Positions 34,086 through 45,378 are shown, counted from the first letter of the stretch. The stretch: DNA of 64,000 nt from Diphasiastrum complanatum (GCA_029204225.1 CM055106.1:8654274-8718273); one strand, 5' to 3'. The notes: a model not told the origin generated them from the letters alone. Numbers and translations: made by a program.

Positions 34086-34621
34086 TCTGTTACTTACTTC
34101 TTCTTCTGCTTGTCAACAGAGGCAGTGGGCTCTTGCTTAAGTTATTCGTTCTTGTTCAAAGCTCAAAATCAGGTAGAAGAGAACAAATCAACATTGTAGT
34201 ATTTTTCTCCTATGCCTGTCAGAGGACAACTCAGGGTCGTTCTCTCTTGAAAACACTTACATTCAAACAGAGATCCAAGCCATGAACATTTATTTACTGA
34301 TCAGCATGCAACCCAAATGAACATTCAATAGATTCTACAGCTACCTACTCTGAAAACGAACTGAATCAGATCCTACAATATACTAACACTGAGCTACAAT
34401 TGTATTAGTTGGCAAAACAAGAAACAAGAATTAATCTACATCATTTTAGAAGTCCAAGAATCAAGAAACCAACTAGTGTTTTGATTCTTGGACATCCCAA
34501 GAACATCAAGAACTAGAATGTTGGAGGATGTGCAAGATTTATACCACATTTCTAGCCTATTTAGTTTACCTGAATGCTGGCTCTTACATTAATCCACAAA
34601 CAAGAAAAGAAGCAAATACAA
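34086..34621. other. Intergenic/older repeat, target of the young copia
   Basis: AT-rich, without a recognisable gene. It continues at 40968 across the copia insertion (TACAA target duplication at 34617-34621 and 40963-40967). Confidence 0.45.
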
Positions 34622-35276
34622 TGTGAAAATTGTCAACATTTCCTAGCTAGTTTGAGGCCTAAATTGGCTAAAATTGTAAATAGTTTTGGTTCTGGAGTTT
34701 CACACGTGTGAACCAGGCCACAATGTTTTTATTTACTGTATTTTTTCAGTATGATGAAGTGTCAAACTTCATACCCTTCAAAATGAGACCATTTTGATGT
34801 ATTTTGGTCATATAAGCCATTTTTAGCTATTTTTCCTATATAGGGAATATCTAGGGTCAAGTACCTTCTAGAAAGAGGAGAGAGAGTCATCTTCCTCATC
34901 CATAAATAGTAGGGAAGTCGTGGAGAACAGGTTGGAGAAACCTTTTGTATGCTTCATTGAGATCAATAGATCATTGTCATTGTTTCTTCCTCCATTGAGA
35001 GCATTGTTGTGTGTATTGTCTTCAAGCTATTGTGTATGATCTTAGGTGCTTTCCAAAAGTGATAGGCTGATGTATTATGGACTGTATAATGCTATTTTGG
35101 GCCGCACTTGATTTTTATGGAAGTTTCCATTTGTGATAAATGCTTTTTGATCAAGTTCTTTGCATTCTAGGTAGCATAGAATGTGTTGCCAATTCCTAGC
35201 TTATGTAGTTTGGAGTGCAAGCATTCAAGCCAATGATCTTGGAGTTTAGATCCACTTAGGATCTGTATTTTTCACA
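34622..35276 (+). repeat. 5' LTR of the young copia (LTR C)
   Basis: TGTGAAAATTGTC to TATTTTTCACA. The palindrome TTCACACGTGTGAA lies at 34699-34712. A TATA-like CATAAATAG at about 34904 is a candidate transcription start region. Confidence 0.95.
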
Positions 35277-35288
35277 TGGTATCAGAGC
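35277..35288 (+). promoter_or_regulatory. Primer-binding site, tRNA-iMet
   Basis: TGGTATCAGAGC directly after the LTR, fully matching the 3' end of plant initiator-Met tRNA. Confidence 0.92.
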
Positions 35289-36448
35289 TGGTTGGCTTCT
35301 ATTTACAGTAAGTATTCCATTTTTGGTGATATTTGGATGTTTGATCAAGTTCTAGCATGATTTTGCATTGCTTTGTTGATCAAATCTTACTAACCTTTGT
35401 TTTGTGAGTTGAACTTGTGGATCAAAAGCATATTTCAGGTCTATTGAAGATCAGAGGCTGAAAAGAAACTATTTTGGATCAGATCATAACACCTAATCAT
35501 TTGTGATTGTGAGGCTTGTGCATATTCAATACTAACAATGTTCTTTTCAATCCTATTGTTGACAATCTCCATTCTTGGATGAACACTCTCCTTAAGTGGA
35601 TGAAACTTCTCCTTAAGTGGATGACAAATGCTCTTTTGAGTGAGTTGTAATTCTCCTAAAGGCTGAGCAAAGCTCCCATTTGGATGAAAGATCCCCTTTT
35701 TTGGGTGAACATATTGTAAGCTCCATTGTGAAGAGCATATTGTAAAGATTGTCATCAATTTTGGCATAAATTTTGGTGTACTTTGTTGAGCATGTAAGTA
35801 ACTCTCCTTATGTAATTTGATTGGAGCATTTGCTGGAAGGTGTTAACCATTATGCAAGTGTGTTTTCAGGTTCTTAACAGGTTGAGGAACATTCTCATGT
35901 GAAGTGATCTTAGATCTACATCTAAACACCAAGATTTGACAAGATAGTGAAGCTAGTCTTGTGATTCACTAAGTGTGCTCATTCATTCACCTCTAAATCT
36001 TGTATTTATCACTTGCTGGAGTTTATAAACTTTTAGAAGTGTGGTTTACATGTGGTTTTACAGGTTGAATCAATATCTTAGTGTGTTGATCATATGTTGA
36101 TCAAGTTTGTTCATTACTAGGTAATCTTGGCATCCTAGTTTTGGGTATTTTCTAAGAATGCAAGTAACTCTTCACACCATAACTTGATTTGGTCACTTGC
36201 TGGAAAGTTTGAGAGCTTAAGCAAGAGTGTGTTCAGGTTGGTTTGATTTTGTAATCCATTCTTAGTGTGTGCAAAGTGTTGCATGTGTTTCAATCTTCCT
36301 TTCTATGCTTGGAAACCATCTAGGTTCAAGATAGAAGTGTTTTAGGGTCCTAAATCTTCATAGATCTCTTTATCTATCATTTGTTGAGAGAAAAGTGAGT
36401 GCTAAGTGCTTTAGGACAGAACCTAAAAGTTGAAGAAACATTAGAATC
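35289..36448 (+). other. Long leader of the young copia
   Basis: A 1.16 kb region before the gag-pol ATG with no retroelement frame. It contains a short direct repeat, CTCCTTAAGTGGATGA, twice at about 35589 and 35610. Several upstream ATGs are present, so translation of gag-pol must bypass them or use spliced or shorter RNAs. Confidence 0.6.
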
Positions 36449-39400
36449 ATGGCTTCCAATGGTGGGATCATGCTAGAGTCTAGTGAAAGGTTGAGTTCAT
36501 CAAACTACTCTACTTGGAAAGTGAGGATGGAGTCCTTACTTGAGTTGAATGAACTCATGGACATAGTTGCAGAAATTGAAGAGAGACCTCTCACACTTCA
36601 AGAGCAACAAAGGTTTGATAAGAAGGCCAAAAGGGCTCTTCATATCATTAAAATGAATGTTACAAATGAACTTCTCAAGGAAGTTGGAAAGTGTCAAAGT
36701 GCAAGTGAGGCATGGAATGCCTTAAAGAAGCTCTTTGAATCAAAGTCCACATCTAGGGTATTGACCCTAAGGAGACAAATATTTTCTAGTAGGCAAAGAG
36801 AGGGTGAAAGTGCTCATGCATTTATCTTGAGAGTTAAGTCCCTAAGTGATGATTTAGCATGCATTGATGAGAACATAAAAGATGGTGAAATAGTCCAAGT
36901 TATGTTGAATGGTTTGCTAAATGAACATGCTAACCTTGTGCAAAGTTTTGCCATTCAAAGAGTCTTGCCAAGTGTGGTTGACTTGCAAGAAATCTTATTG
37001 GCTGAAGAACATAGGTTGCAATCAAAGCTTGATGGTGCATCCTTGCAAGGTGGAGGTGAAGAGGCTTTCTTCACAAAAGGCAAATTCAAGGGCAAAGGTA
37101 AAGGCAAAGGGAAATGGTCCAAAGGTGGTAACTTTGATCATGATGATCACTCTTCCTCTTCCTCTTCTACTAAGAACAATAAGTCAAAGTTCAAGTGCTT
37201 TTATTGTGGGATAAAAGGTCATTTTGCAAATGAATGTTATAAGAAGAAAAGAGAGCAAGGAGAGAGGCAAGGAAATCTTACAATAGATGAGGAAGAACAT
37301 AACACATGTGAATCACTTGTTATGACTTCAAGTTTGTTAGCCAACATAGATGATAATGATCCTTGGTGGATTGATAGTGGAGCCTCATCTCACATGACAA
37401 GACATAAGGAATACTTTACATCCTTATTGTCTTATGAGGGAGAAGGTAACATCATCTACACTGCAAATGATGGTCAATGTGACATCAAAGGCATAGGCAC
37501 TATTCCTATTTCCCTTTCAACAAATAGGAAAGCAAATCTTGAAAATGTTTTGTACATTCCTTCAATCACTAAGAATTTGCTTAGTGTAAGTCAAATGATT
37601 GACAAAGGACTTGATGTGGAGTTCATTGGAGATGCATGTTTGATAAGTAAATGTGGATCCTTGATTGCTCAAGGTAGGAGGCATGGTAAACTTTTCAAGC
37701 TTGATGCATGTGTGATCTCTAATCATGAAGGATGTATGGCTAGGGAGCAATTGACAAACCAAGAAGTTTGGCACAAGAGGTTGGGCCATCCCAACTTCAA
37801 ATCTTTGGAGGTAATGGCAAAGAAAGAGCTTGTTCTTGGTCTCCCTAAAAGTCTTGTTGCAAACAATAGTGTTTGTGAACATTGTGCCTTGTCCAAATCT
37901 CATAGACTTGCTTATTCTAGATCTACTTCTAGATCTAAAGAAGCTTTTCAACTTGTGCATTCTGATATTCATTCTTCTAGTACAACTAGCAATGGTGGGG
38001 CAAAGATGTATGCAACTTTCATTGATGACTTTAGTAGGTATACTTGGATCTATCTTCTTAAAAGTAAGGATGAAGTGTTTGCTGCATTTGTCAAGTTCAA
38101 GAATGAAATGGAAAACCAATTCAATACAAAGATCAAATGCTTAAGATCTGATAATGGAGGGGAATACACCTCAAATAGGTTCAAAGACTTTTGTATAGCA
38201 CATGGGATTAAGAGGGAGATGTCTAGTCCTAGGACTCCACAACAGAATGGAGTGGCCGAGAGGAAGAATAGAACCCTTTGTGAATGTGCCAAGGCAATGA
38301 GACTACATGCTAATCTTGCTAAGTCTTTTTGGGGGGAAGCTTTAGCATGTGCTAACTATCTATGTAATAGATGGACAAGTGCTTCCTTGTATGGTAAAAC
38401 TCCTCATGAGGTTCTTTATGGTAGAAGGCCGAGTGTCAAGCATTGTAGGATCTTTGGATGTACATGTTTTGTCAATATCACACTTGATGATAGAACTAAA
38501 GAAGATCCTTCATCAAAGAAGGGTGTGTTTGTTGGCTATAGTGAAGTAAGCAAGGCTTACAAAGTGTACATTCCTTCTACAAAGAAAGTTGTCATAAGTA
38601 GGGATGTCATCTTTCATGAAGAGAATGTTTCCAATGTTGTTGATGTTGATGTTGATGTGCCTACTAATCATCATGATGTGCAAGATGTCTTGGATGAAGA
38701 TGGAGATGCCACTCCAAAGCAAACTTCAAGGAAGACTCAAAGGCAAAGGGCTAAGCCATCAAGGCTAACCTATGATGAAAAAGGAAAGCAAGTGGTGGAC
38801 AACTCTAACTTTGCTTTTCTTACCTCTTTTGATGAACCAACTTGTGTAGGTGAAGCAATTCAAAAGAAGGAATGGATCCAAGCCATGGATCATGAGCATC
38901 AAGCACTCATCAAAAGCAACACATGGAGGTTGGTAAAGCTTCCAAAGGACAAGAAGGCAATTGGTTGTAAGTGGATCTTCAAGATCAAGACAAATCAAGA
39001 TGGATCAATCAACAAGTACAAGGCAAGGTTGGTGGCAAAGGGGTATGCTCAAGAATATGGTATTGACTATGATGAGACCTTTGCACCCGTGGCAAAGATG
39101 GTAACTATTCGAATCCTAATCTCTCTTGCAACTCTTTATGATTGGGATATGTGGCAAATGGATGTTACTAATGCCTTCTTGAATGGTGATCTTGAAGAAG
39201 ATATTTACATGGAGCAACCCGAGGGCTATGTTTCACATGATGAGCCTAATCATGTGTGCTATCTCCAAAAGAGTTTGTATGGGCTAAAGCAAGCACCAAG
39301 GAGTTGGTATGCTAAGCTCAATTCCTTCTTACTTTCTCAAAACTTTGTTATGAGTGAGTATGATCATTCTCTCTACTTTAGATTGAATGAAAATGATATC

Positions 39401-40312
39401 ACTTTACTTTTGATCTATGTTGATGACATTATCTTAAGTGGTGGTAACAATCTAGATATAGATGAAATCAAGATGGCACTCAAAAGAGAGTTTGAAATTC
39501 AAGATCTTTGTAAACTTCATTATATCTTAGGAATAGAGATTATTAGAACTTCTAAATCTACATTCATATGTCAAGAAAAGTATGTTAACTCTATTCTAAA
39601 AAGGTTTCATATGGAAGATTGTAAAGTTGTTTCTACTCCTATGGAATCAAATGTAAAGCTAACTACAAGAAGTAATGAAAGATCCTTCAAGGACATTACT
39701 CTCTATAGAAAGCTAATAGGATCTCTTATAGGAAAGAGAGTACTTAGATACATCTCGGGATCTAGAGATTTTGGCATCTTGTATGGAGGTACTACACCTA
39801 ACCTTTGTGGATTTTCAGATTCAGATTTTGCAGGTGATCAAATGGATAGGAAGTCAACAAGTGCCTTTGCAATCTATCTTGGAGATGGAGTGGTCTCATG
39901 GCTATCAAAGAAGCAACCAACTATCTCTCTATCTTCCACCGAAGCCGAGTACAAGGCATTAACAACATGCACCAAGGAGATTCTTTGGATCAAGAGGATG
40001 TTATTGGATCTTCACTTGCTGGAACCAGAGAAGACTCCAATCATACTTTGTGATAACCTTTCAGCCCAAAGCTTGGCAAGCAATCCTGTTTTTCATGCAA
40101 GGAGCAAGCACATTGAGATTGCTCACCATTTTGTGAGAGATCAAGTCATTGCCAAAGAGGTGGAGCTTCAACATGTCTCTTCAAAGGAGTGTGTGGCTGA
40201 TATCTTCACCAAACCATTGGGAAAGGACCTATATTTAATGCATAGATCTAATCTTGGAATGTGCTCAAAGACTATGTTGAAACTAGCATCCAATGTTGAA
40301 GAGGGAGTGTGA
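36449..40312 (+). CDS. Copia Gag-Pol polyprotein, 1287 aa, RT-RNase H connection deleted
   Basis: One open frame starting MASNGGIMLESSERLSSSNY. In order: gag core (residues ~20-200); basic linker and knuckle CFYCGIKGHFANEC (~249-262); protease WWIDSGASSHM (~306); pre-integrase VWHKRLGHPNF (~440); integrase D (HSDIHSS, ~503), D (RSDNGGEY, ~567) and E (QNGVAERKN, ~600); RT IGCKWIFKIK (~838) to YVDDI (~990); and RNase H FSDSDFAGD (~1121), STEAEY (~1164) and ARSKHIEIAHHFVRD (~1218). LIGSLI is followed directly by GKRVLRYI. The copia fragment at 47.9-48.1 kb has YLTITRPELSY...HFMQDPSEEHWKL between these, so 90 bp are missing in frame. The stop TGA lies inside the first five bases of the 3' LTR. 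Confidence 0.95.
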   Translation: MASNGGIMLESSERLSSSNYSTWKVRMESLLELNELMDIVAEIEERPLTLQEQQRFDKKAKRALHIIKMNVTNELLKEVGKCQSASEAWNALKKLFESKSTSRVLTLRRQIFSSRQREGESAHAFILRVKSLSDDLACIDENIKDGEIVQVMLNGLLNEHANLVQSFAIQRVLPSVVDLQEILLAEEHRLQSKLDGASLQGGGEEAFFTKGKFKGKGKGKGKWSKGGNFDHDDHSSSSSSTKNNKSKFKCFYCGIKGHFANECYKKKREQGERQGNLTIDEEEHNTCESLVMTSSLLANIDDNDPWWIDSGASSHMTRHKEYFTSLLSYEGEGNIIYTANDGQCDIKGIGTIPISLSTNRKANLENVLYIPSITKNLLSVSQMIDKGLDVEFIGDACLISKCGSLIAQGRRHGKLFKLDACVISNHEGCMAREQLTNQEVWHKRLGHPNFKSLEVMAKKELVLGLPKSLVANNSVCEHCALSKSHRLAYSRSTSRSKEAFQLVHSDIHSSSTTSNGGAKMYATFIDDFSRYTWIYLLKSKDEVFAAFVKFKNEMENQFNTKIKCLRSDNGGEYTSNRFKDFCIAHGIKREMSSPRTPQQNGVAERKNRTLCECAKAMRLHANLAKSFWGEALACANYLCNRWTSASLYGKTPHEVLYGRRPSVKHCRIFGCTCFVNITLDDRTKEDPSSKKGVFVGYSEVSKAYKVYIPSTKKVVISRDVIFHEENVSNVVDVDVDVPTNHHDVQDVLDEDGDATPKQTSRKTQRQRAKPSRLTYDEKGKQVVDNSNFAFLTSFDEPTCVGEAIQKKEWIQAMDHEHQALIKSNTWRLVKLPKDKKAIGCKWIFKIKTNQDGSINKYKARLVAKGYAQEYGIDYDETFAPVAKMVTIRILISLATLYDWDMWQMDVTNAFLNGDLEEDIYMEQPEGYVSHDEPNHVCYLQKSLYGLKQAPRSWYAKLNSFLLSQNFVMSEYDHSLYFRLNENDITLLLIYVDDIILSGGNNLDIDEIKMALKREFEIQDLCKLHYILGIEIIRTSKSTFICQEKYVNSILKRFHMEDCKVVSTPMESNVKLTTRSNERSFKDITLYRKLIGSLIGKRVLRYISGSRDFGILYGGTTPNLCGFSDSDFAGDQMDRKSTSAFAIYLGDGVVSWLSKKQPTISLSSTEAEYKALTTCTKEILWIKRMLLDLHLLEPEKTPIILCDNLSAQSLASNPVFHARSKHIEIAHHFVRDQVIAKEVELQHVSSKECVADIFTKPLGKDLYLMHRSNLGMCSKTMLKLASNVEEGV

Positions 40313-40962
40313 AAATTGTCAACATTTCCTAGCTAGTTTGAGGCCTAAATTGGCTAAAATTGTAAATAGTTTTGGTTCTGGAGTTTCACACGTGTGAACC
40401 AGGCCACAATGTTTTTATTTACTGTATTTTTTCAGTATGATGAAGTGTCAAACTTCATACCCTTCAAAATGAGACCATTTTGATGTATTTTGGTCATATA
40501 AGCCATTTTTAGCTATTTTTCCTATATAGGGAATATCTAGGGTCAAGTACCTTCTAGAGAGAGGAGAGAGAGTCATCTTCCTCATCCATAAATAGTAGGG
40601 AAGTCGTGGAGAACAGGTTGGAGAAACCTTTTGTATGCTTCATTGAGATCAATAGATCATTGTCATTGTTTCTTCCTCCATTGAGAGCATTGTTGTGTGT
40701 ATTGTCTTCAAGCTATTGTGTATGATCTTAGGTGCTTTCCAAAAGTGATAGGCTGATGTATTATGGACTGTATAATGCTATTTTGGGCCGCACTTGATGT
40801 TTATGGAAGTTTCCATTTGTGATAAATGCTTTTTGATCAAGTTCTTTGCATTCTAGGTAGCATAGAATGTGTTGCCAATTCCTAGCTTATGTAGTTTGGA
40901 GTGCAAGCATTCAAGCCAATGATCTTGGAGTTTAGATCCACTTAGGATCTGTATTTTTCACA
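40308..40962 (+). repeat. 3' LTR of the young copia (LTR C)
   Basis: 655 bp, differing from the 5' LTR at two positions. Palindrome TTCACACGTGTGAA at 40385-40398. The polypurine tract is immediately upstream. Confidence 0.95.
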
Positions 40963-41663
40963 TACAATCCACTCTACAATTCACACCCACACACAAAGGA
41001 GGGAAGGGCAAAACCATGAATGCATCACTCAAGAAACAAGCATGATCAAGGAGCTCAATGGATGCACCAAACTCATGAAGGCTCTTCTCATTTCAGCATG
41101 GAGTTGATACAATATACAAAAAGCTTCTCTTCTCAAAGAGGGAGTCTCTTAAATAAGCAAGAGAGCCCCTCAGGTGGCATCCTAGTGGAATTTCCACATT
41201 TCACAAATTACAAGTGGAATAATGCTCTCCATTAGAGGTCACCATCAAAAGGTGGCTCACTCTACTTCTTTTAAGAGGGGTCTACTTGCATTTATTACTT
41301 TGCCTATAAATACTAGTTCCTACATGGTCATTCCATCTTTCGGGATTCACCACGAGGCTTACACAGTTCTTGCTTGTCATTCCTAACTAGCATTTATGTG
41401 GGGTCGAAGATCTCTCGTAGTATAGCCCTTCCGCCTGCCAACAAAGGTTAGATCAGTGGATAGGTGCCTAACTATGCATAGATGCTACTTTTAGTCAATT
41501 TCCTACTTTCTCCCTTAACTCTACTCACCACTATACTACTCCTCTTTAACTCTACTCCTCTACACTAACATTCATCATAGTTTGGTTGAAGGGAAAGAAT
41601 GGAGAAGAAGAAATTGAGAAGAGAAGAGAAAGAGAGAGAAAAAGACTGAGGGTGGAGGTTAGC
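40963..41663. other. Older repeat DNA right of the young copia
   Basis: Starts with the second target copy TACAA. Contains CCTATAAATAC (TATA-like, about 41310) and a purine-rich stretch (41580-41650). No coding frame is recognised; probably remains of another LTR. Confidence 0.4.
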
Positions 41664-42395
41664 TCAAATGCTCCTTATGCTTGCTAATGGAAAAACATTC
41701 ACTACACCATCTATCCTACACTCTTCATCACTTGCAATAAAGACAAACTTTTTAGCATCATTGAAAAAGTGTAAGATTGAGAAAAAGTTTTTTTCACAAG
41801 ACATGTGGGAGCTAGCTCCACTGTCGATCCACCAACTGTTTCTTGAATTGCTATTGCTTGTTGGTGAGGATGTAGATGCCATCAAGAATACATATACTTC
41901 ATCCTCCTCCTCCTCTTTTGCAAGTTTTCCTTGTTTGTCCTCCTCCACTTGTGCTCTTAGCCTCTTGTAGCATTCAGATGCATAATGTCCCTTCTTTACA
42001 CAAAAGAAGCATTTCTGCTTTGACTTGTCCTTTGAGCTTGATGCATCATCCTCTTCTTTGGCCACCTTTGGATGTTTCTTCTTTCTTTGGTCTTATTTTT
42101 TCCCTTGAATGAGAAATTGGCTTTCTCATCACCATCCTGCAAAGACAAGGAATTCATCCTAGATTTTGCATGGAGCATCCTACACTCTTCAGCCACTAAT
42201 ACACTATGAAGTTTTTCTATAGTTGGCAAATTGTCTTGGATGGCAAAACTTTGGACCAAATTTGCAAAGTCATCTCCTAGACCATTAAGAATAATTTGTA
42301 CAAGCTCTCCATCATGAATCTTCTCTCCAATGGAAAGAGACTTGATTCTGAGCACATAATCCTGTGCACTCTCCTCACTTCTCCCCATGCTATGG
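41664..42395 (-). pseudogene. Copia gag-protease fragment, minus strand
   Basis: Reads EESAQDYVLRIKSLS (a short in-frame deletion removes the NRELA block), ELVQIILNGLGDDFANLVQS and ECRMLHAKSRMNSLSLQDGD. After a frame change comes knuckle CFFCVKKGHYASEC, an acidic linker and protease NSWWIDSGASSHMSCEKNFF. The gag N-terminus is cut off at about 42395 by gypsy-like LTR sequence, and the protease end at about 41664. Nearest to the gag at 27304-28174. Confidence 0.82.
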
Positions 42396-42904
42396 CAAAC
42401 AATAAACATGAAAATAGAAAGCAATAGAAAACACAACCAAGAGCAATAGCAAGTAGTGAATATCAAATGAGGATGCTTCTCTTCCAAAAATGGTAGAGTT
42501 TTCTCCTTCTCATTAAGCATGGAAATAGTATACAAATGGTGCCTTTTTATAAAATGGGGAAGGCCCTTGCCCCTCAATCTTATTGGATAATATTCACAAT
42601 GATCCTAGCCATTCATCTTGGATCCAACTTGATCCAAGGGTCCACAAAAAGTACATTAGAAATCACAAGATTCATGTGAGTCCCAATTTGGACCCAAATC
42701 TAAAACGTGATCTCTAAGTTTAAAAATCACATTGGGCCTTTAGTTTTATTTTAATTACAAGGCCCAAGTCAAGTTTATTTTATTTACAACTTCAATTGCA
42801 TGCTCATTGGGCCATGGGCTTATACACGCATGATGCCATGCCCTCGCAACACATTTTATTGGAGGATTTTATTTATTTACACTTTGTTGGGAATATCCCC
42901 AACA
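42396..42904 (-). repeat. Gypsy-like LTR, subfamily 2, partial
   Basis: The minus strand begins TGTTGGGGATATTCCC at 42904. It has a TATA-like TTTTATAAAAAGG (about 42545-42557) and shares TTACAAGGCCCAA..., TATACACGCA and CCCTCGCA with 16263-16570. The left end is missing where it joins the copia gag. Confidence 0.55.
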
Positions 42905-43938
42905 ATTTCTCGGCTCTCAGTCTTCGTTAGTCTTGTCTTCTCAGAGACCTCCTCGGTCTAAGGTGAGAGGTGCTCTTGAGTTGCTCTGTCTGAGTATCTT
43001 GGGAATTTGTTAGAATCAGCCAACACTCAACATGACTAAAATATTTTTGCCTATTTTCCACACGTGGGAACATGGTGACAATGGCGCTGGAACCATCATC
43101 GTCAAACAAGGCCTTCAGGTAGTTCGAATTATAGGAAGTGCCGCTCTAATGAATTGTGTCGCCATCATTCGGAAATCCAATGGCCTGCACCACCGATGAA
43201 TCTAGTGATATGATATCTTTGTTTGGCCCCAACAGAATCCTAAAGGACTCATTTGTTGTATCAAACGTAGAATAGGCCACTCGCATGACACATTTCCACT
43301 GTTGACCGGTGCGTGCAAGAAGGTGGATATTTAGTCTGGCTAGAAATGCTCGCGTGGACTCAATCTTTTTTGCAAGTTGTGGAACGACCAGTAAATGAAT
43401 TTTTGATATGAATCTGCATAACTTGGGTCGTTTTAAAAGTGGTTTTTGCTCCCAACCGGACGCCACGATATGATTTGTGGAGTGTCAATTGGGTTTGCTT
43501 TATCACGTAGGTGAAAGTAATGAGAGCAAGTGAGAGCTGAAAAACTTGGTGGCTAAATATTCTGAAAATTTTTAGCATAATCTCCCCAGTAGACCCGTGA
43601 AATGAACTTGCAAAAGGAGTAGGCCCCCCTATTTATAGCCTTTTTTGAGCCAATTTTTTTTGAAACTCACCAAACTAACAGAGAACCCGCCGGCACATAG
43701 GGCTATCCAACTATACTGTCCACGAGTTTTGCTGACGTGGCAGAGGGGCTGTGCGAGTTTGTTTTTCTTAACCAATTTTTTTTGAAAATTTTCTAGTAAA
43801 TACAGTTCAACTTGGGTGAGTTTTGACTGCTATCTGCGAGTTTTGATCATAACTGCAAGTGGTTGTGCGAGTTTGTGCAAGTTCCTAGCAGCTCCAGCCC
43901 CTTTTGAACCCATTTTGACTCTGATTTTGACAAAATTA
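42905..43938 (-). pseudogene. Decayed retroelement ORF and spacer, family unclear
   Basis: The minus frame at 43466-43146 (FISKIHLLVVPQLAKKIEST, AFLARLNIHLLARTGQQWKC, NESFRILLGPNKDIISLDSS) and another at 43109-42927 look like parts of one old protein that I cannot assign. GAGACCTCCTCGGTCTAA at about 42942 is shared with 15072. The right part (43640-43938) is GCGAGTTTT-rich like 10130-10450. Confidence 0.35.
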
Positions 43939-44045
43939 TGTACTGGATTTATTTCCTATTCCTATCCTCAACCCAAGATCCAAGCACACAAGCATCAAGG
44001 AGGTGAAGGTAGTCGTCACGCGGAGGTTCGATACTGTGAGAGCGA

Positions 44046-44746
44046 TGTGAAGAATTTTTAAAAATTGGCAAATCTAGCTTGATAAAAAACCATGTAGTAT
44101 AGTGTAAATTTTGTACATAAGTGGATTCCACACATGTGAGGACAAGATGTCACATGGCATTCCACTCCTAATGTAGGTTAGGTCAAGTCCATAGGGTTGG
44201 TCATGTCATTTTGGTAGTGATTCCTAGTCTATAGGACCTAAATCCTAGATTTAGGATGAAAATTGACCAATTAGCTATCTACCGAGCATGATTATAGGAA
44301 ATAGACTAGGGTTTCATTTTAGGGCAAAAAGACTTAGTTAATTTCCTTATTACATGCTGGAAATCCACCTAACTTCACAAAGGAAGTCGAATTTGCTATG
44401 TATTCCAAGCTCCCATAGTGAAAAGATAGAATATTTTTGGAGCTCATTGGCAATCTCAAGCTAGTTCACTATGTACATTGAATTTTTGTAATCCAAATGA
44501 AACCAAATTGATTTTTATTTCATTCTCAGTTTGCAGGCCATACAGCAGGCTATGGCTTGCACGTGTGGGCTCGGATTTCAATGTTGATCAATGTTTTTGA
44601 TTGTTAATACTTGTTGTTTGTCAAATTGCCAATCTAGATCAACTTTTTTGTGTCTAGTTTTGTAATAGATTGTTAAGCAAGCATCCAATCACTCTTGTGG
44701 ATCCTTTGTAGATCCATTTATGGTCCTAAAATATGGTACTTTCACA
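44046..44746 (+). mobile_element. Solo copia LTR (family B) with target duplication
   Basis: A 701 bp LTR, TGTGAAGAATTTTT to GGTACTTTCACA, plus orientation, flanked by AGCGA at 44041-44045 and 44747-44751. It is homologous to LTR B (28805-29495). No internal sequence remains, which indicates LTR-LTR recombination after insertion into gypsy-like LTR copy b. Confidence 0.9.
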
Positions 44747-44851
44747 AGCGATAACATATCTCAGAATTCAGCATGTATGAAAGATCCACATGTAACTCTA
44801 ACATCCATTAACACTACAACCATTAACCCTAGATCCACAATAAAGATAGCT

Positions 44852-44853
<2 letters not shown>

Positions 44854-44927
<74 letters not shown>
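44854..44927. repeat. CT microsatellite in LTR copy b
   Basis: Pure (CT)n, about 74 bp. The Leu/Ser- and Arg/Glu-repeat frames across it are not genes. Confidence 0.95.
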
Positions 44928-44932
<5 letters not shown>

Positions 44933-45378
44933 AAAACATAAGAAATCGCAATTCCAATAATATTCAGATCCAACAAATAGAGATAGAGAGCAAGGACATT
45001 CACAACTCCATTCCATAAGAGAACCAATCTGCTTGTATTGAAATGAAGAGGGAACATGGTTTACAAACTCGAGTAGGCCCCTCTTTATAGTGGAGAGGTG
45101 GGCCTTGGCCTCTAAATCCTATTGGCCCATTCAAATCTAAAAAGAGTGAGAAACTTTTGCATTAATTAGAGGACCCAATTTGAAATGGAAATTTGGTGGG
45201 AACTATTTTATTCACTAACTTGAAATTCAGGCCCTGCGACATTAAAAGTCCCCCAAAAAGGCCTAAGTCCTTTTATTGACTTTATAATTATCAAATAATT
45301 ATGTGATCATCGAGGTGGACTTACACATGTAGGGTGCCAAATCCCTCTCACTTATGAACTAGGTTTAGGATTAATGCT

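Larger units (their letters stand above)
34622..40962 (+). mobile_element. Structurally complete, young Ty1/copia element
   Basis: A 6341 bp element: 5' LTR 34622-35276, primer site 35277-35288, leader to 36448, gag-pol ORF 36449-40312, polypurine tract (AAGAGGGAG, about 40299-40307) and 3' LTR 40308-40962. It is flanked by the perfect 5 bp duplication TACAA. The LTRs have the same length, and by eye I find two differences in 655 bp (the A/G in CTAGAAAGAGG versus CTAGAGAGAGG, and the T/G in TTGATTTTTATG versus TTGATGTTTATG), so insertion is recent. All pol domains are in one frame, but about 30 residues between RT and RNase H are missing. Confidence 0.96.
43939..45377 (-). repeat. Gypsy-like LTR, copy b, split by a solo LTR
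   Basis: LTR sequence 43939-44045 and 44752-45377 (the AGCGA at 44041-44045 is repeated at 44747-44751), interrupted by the 701 bp solo LTR. It carries a CT tract of about 73 bp (44854-44927). Its last ~35 bp (minus-strand start) are missing, and it directly abuts copy c. Confidence 0.75.

Noticed and set aside
44720-45057. Long Ser/Leu and Arg/Glu repeat ORFs over CT/GA tracts (also at 45510, 47019, 47065 and 59502-59855)
   Set aside because: Any frame through a pure dinucleotide repeat stays open; flanking residues show no protein features.
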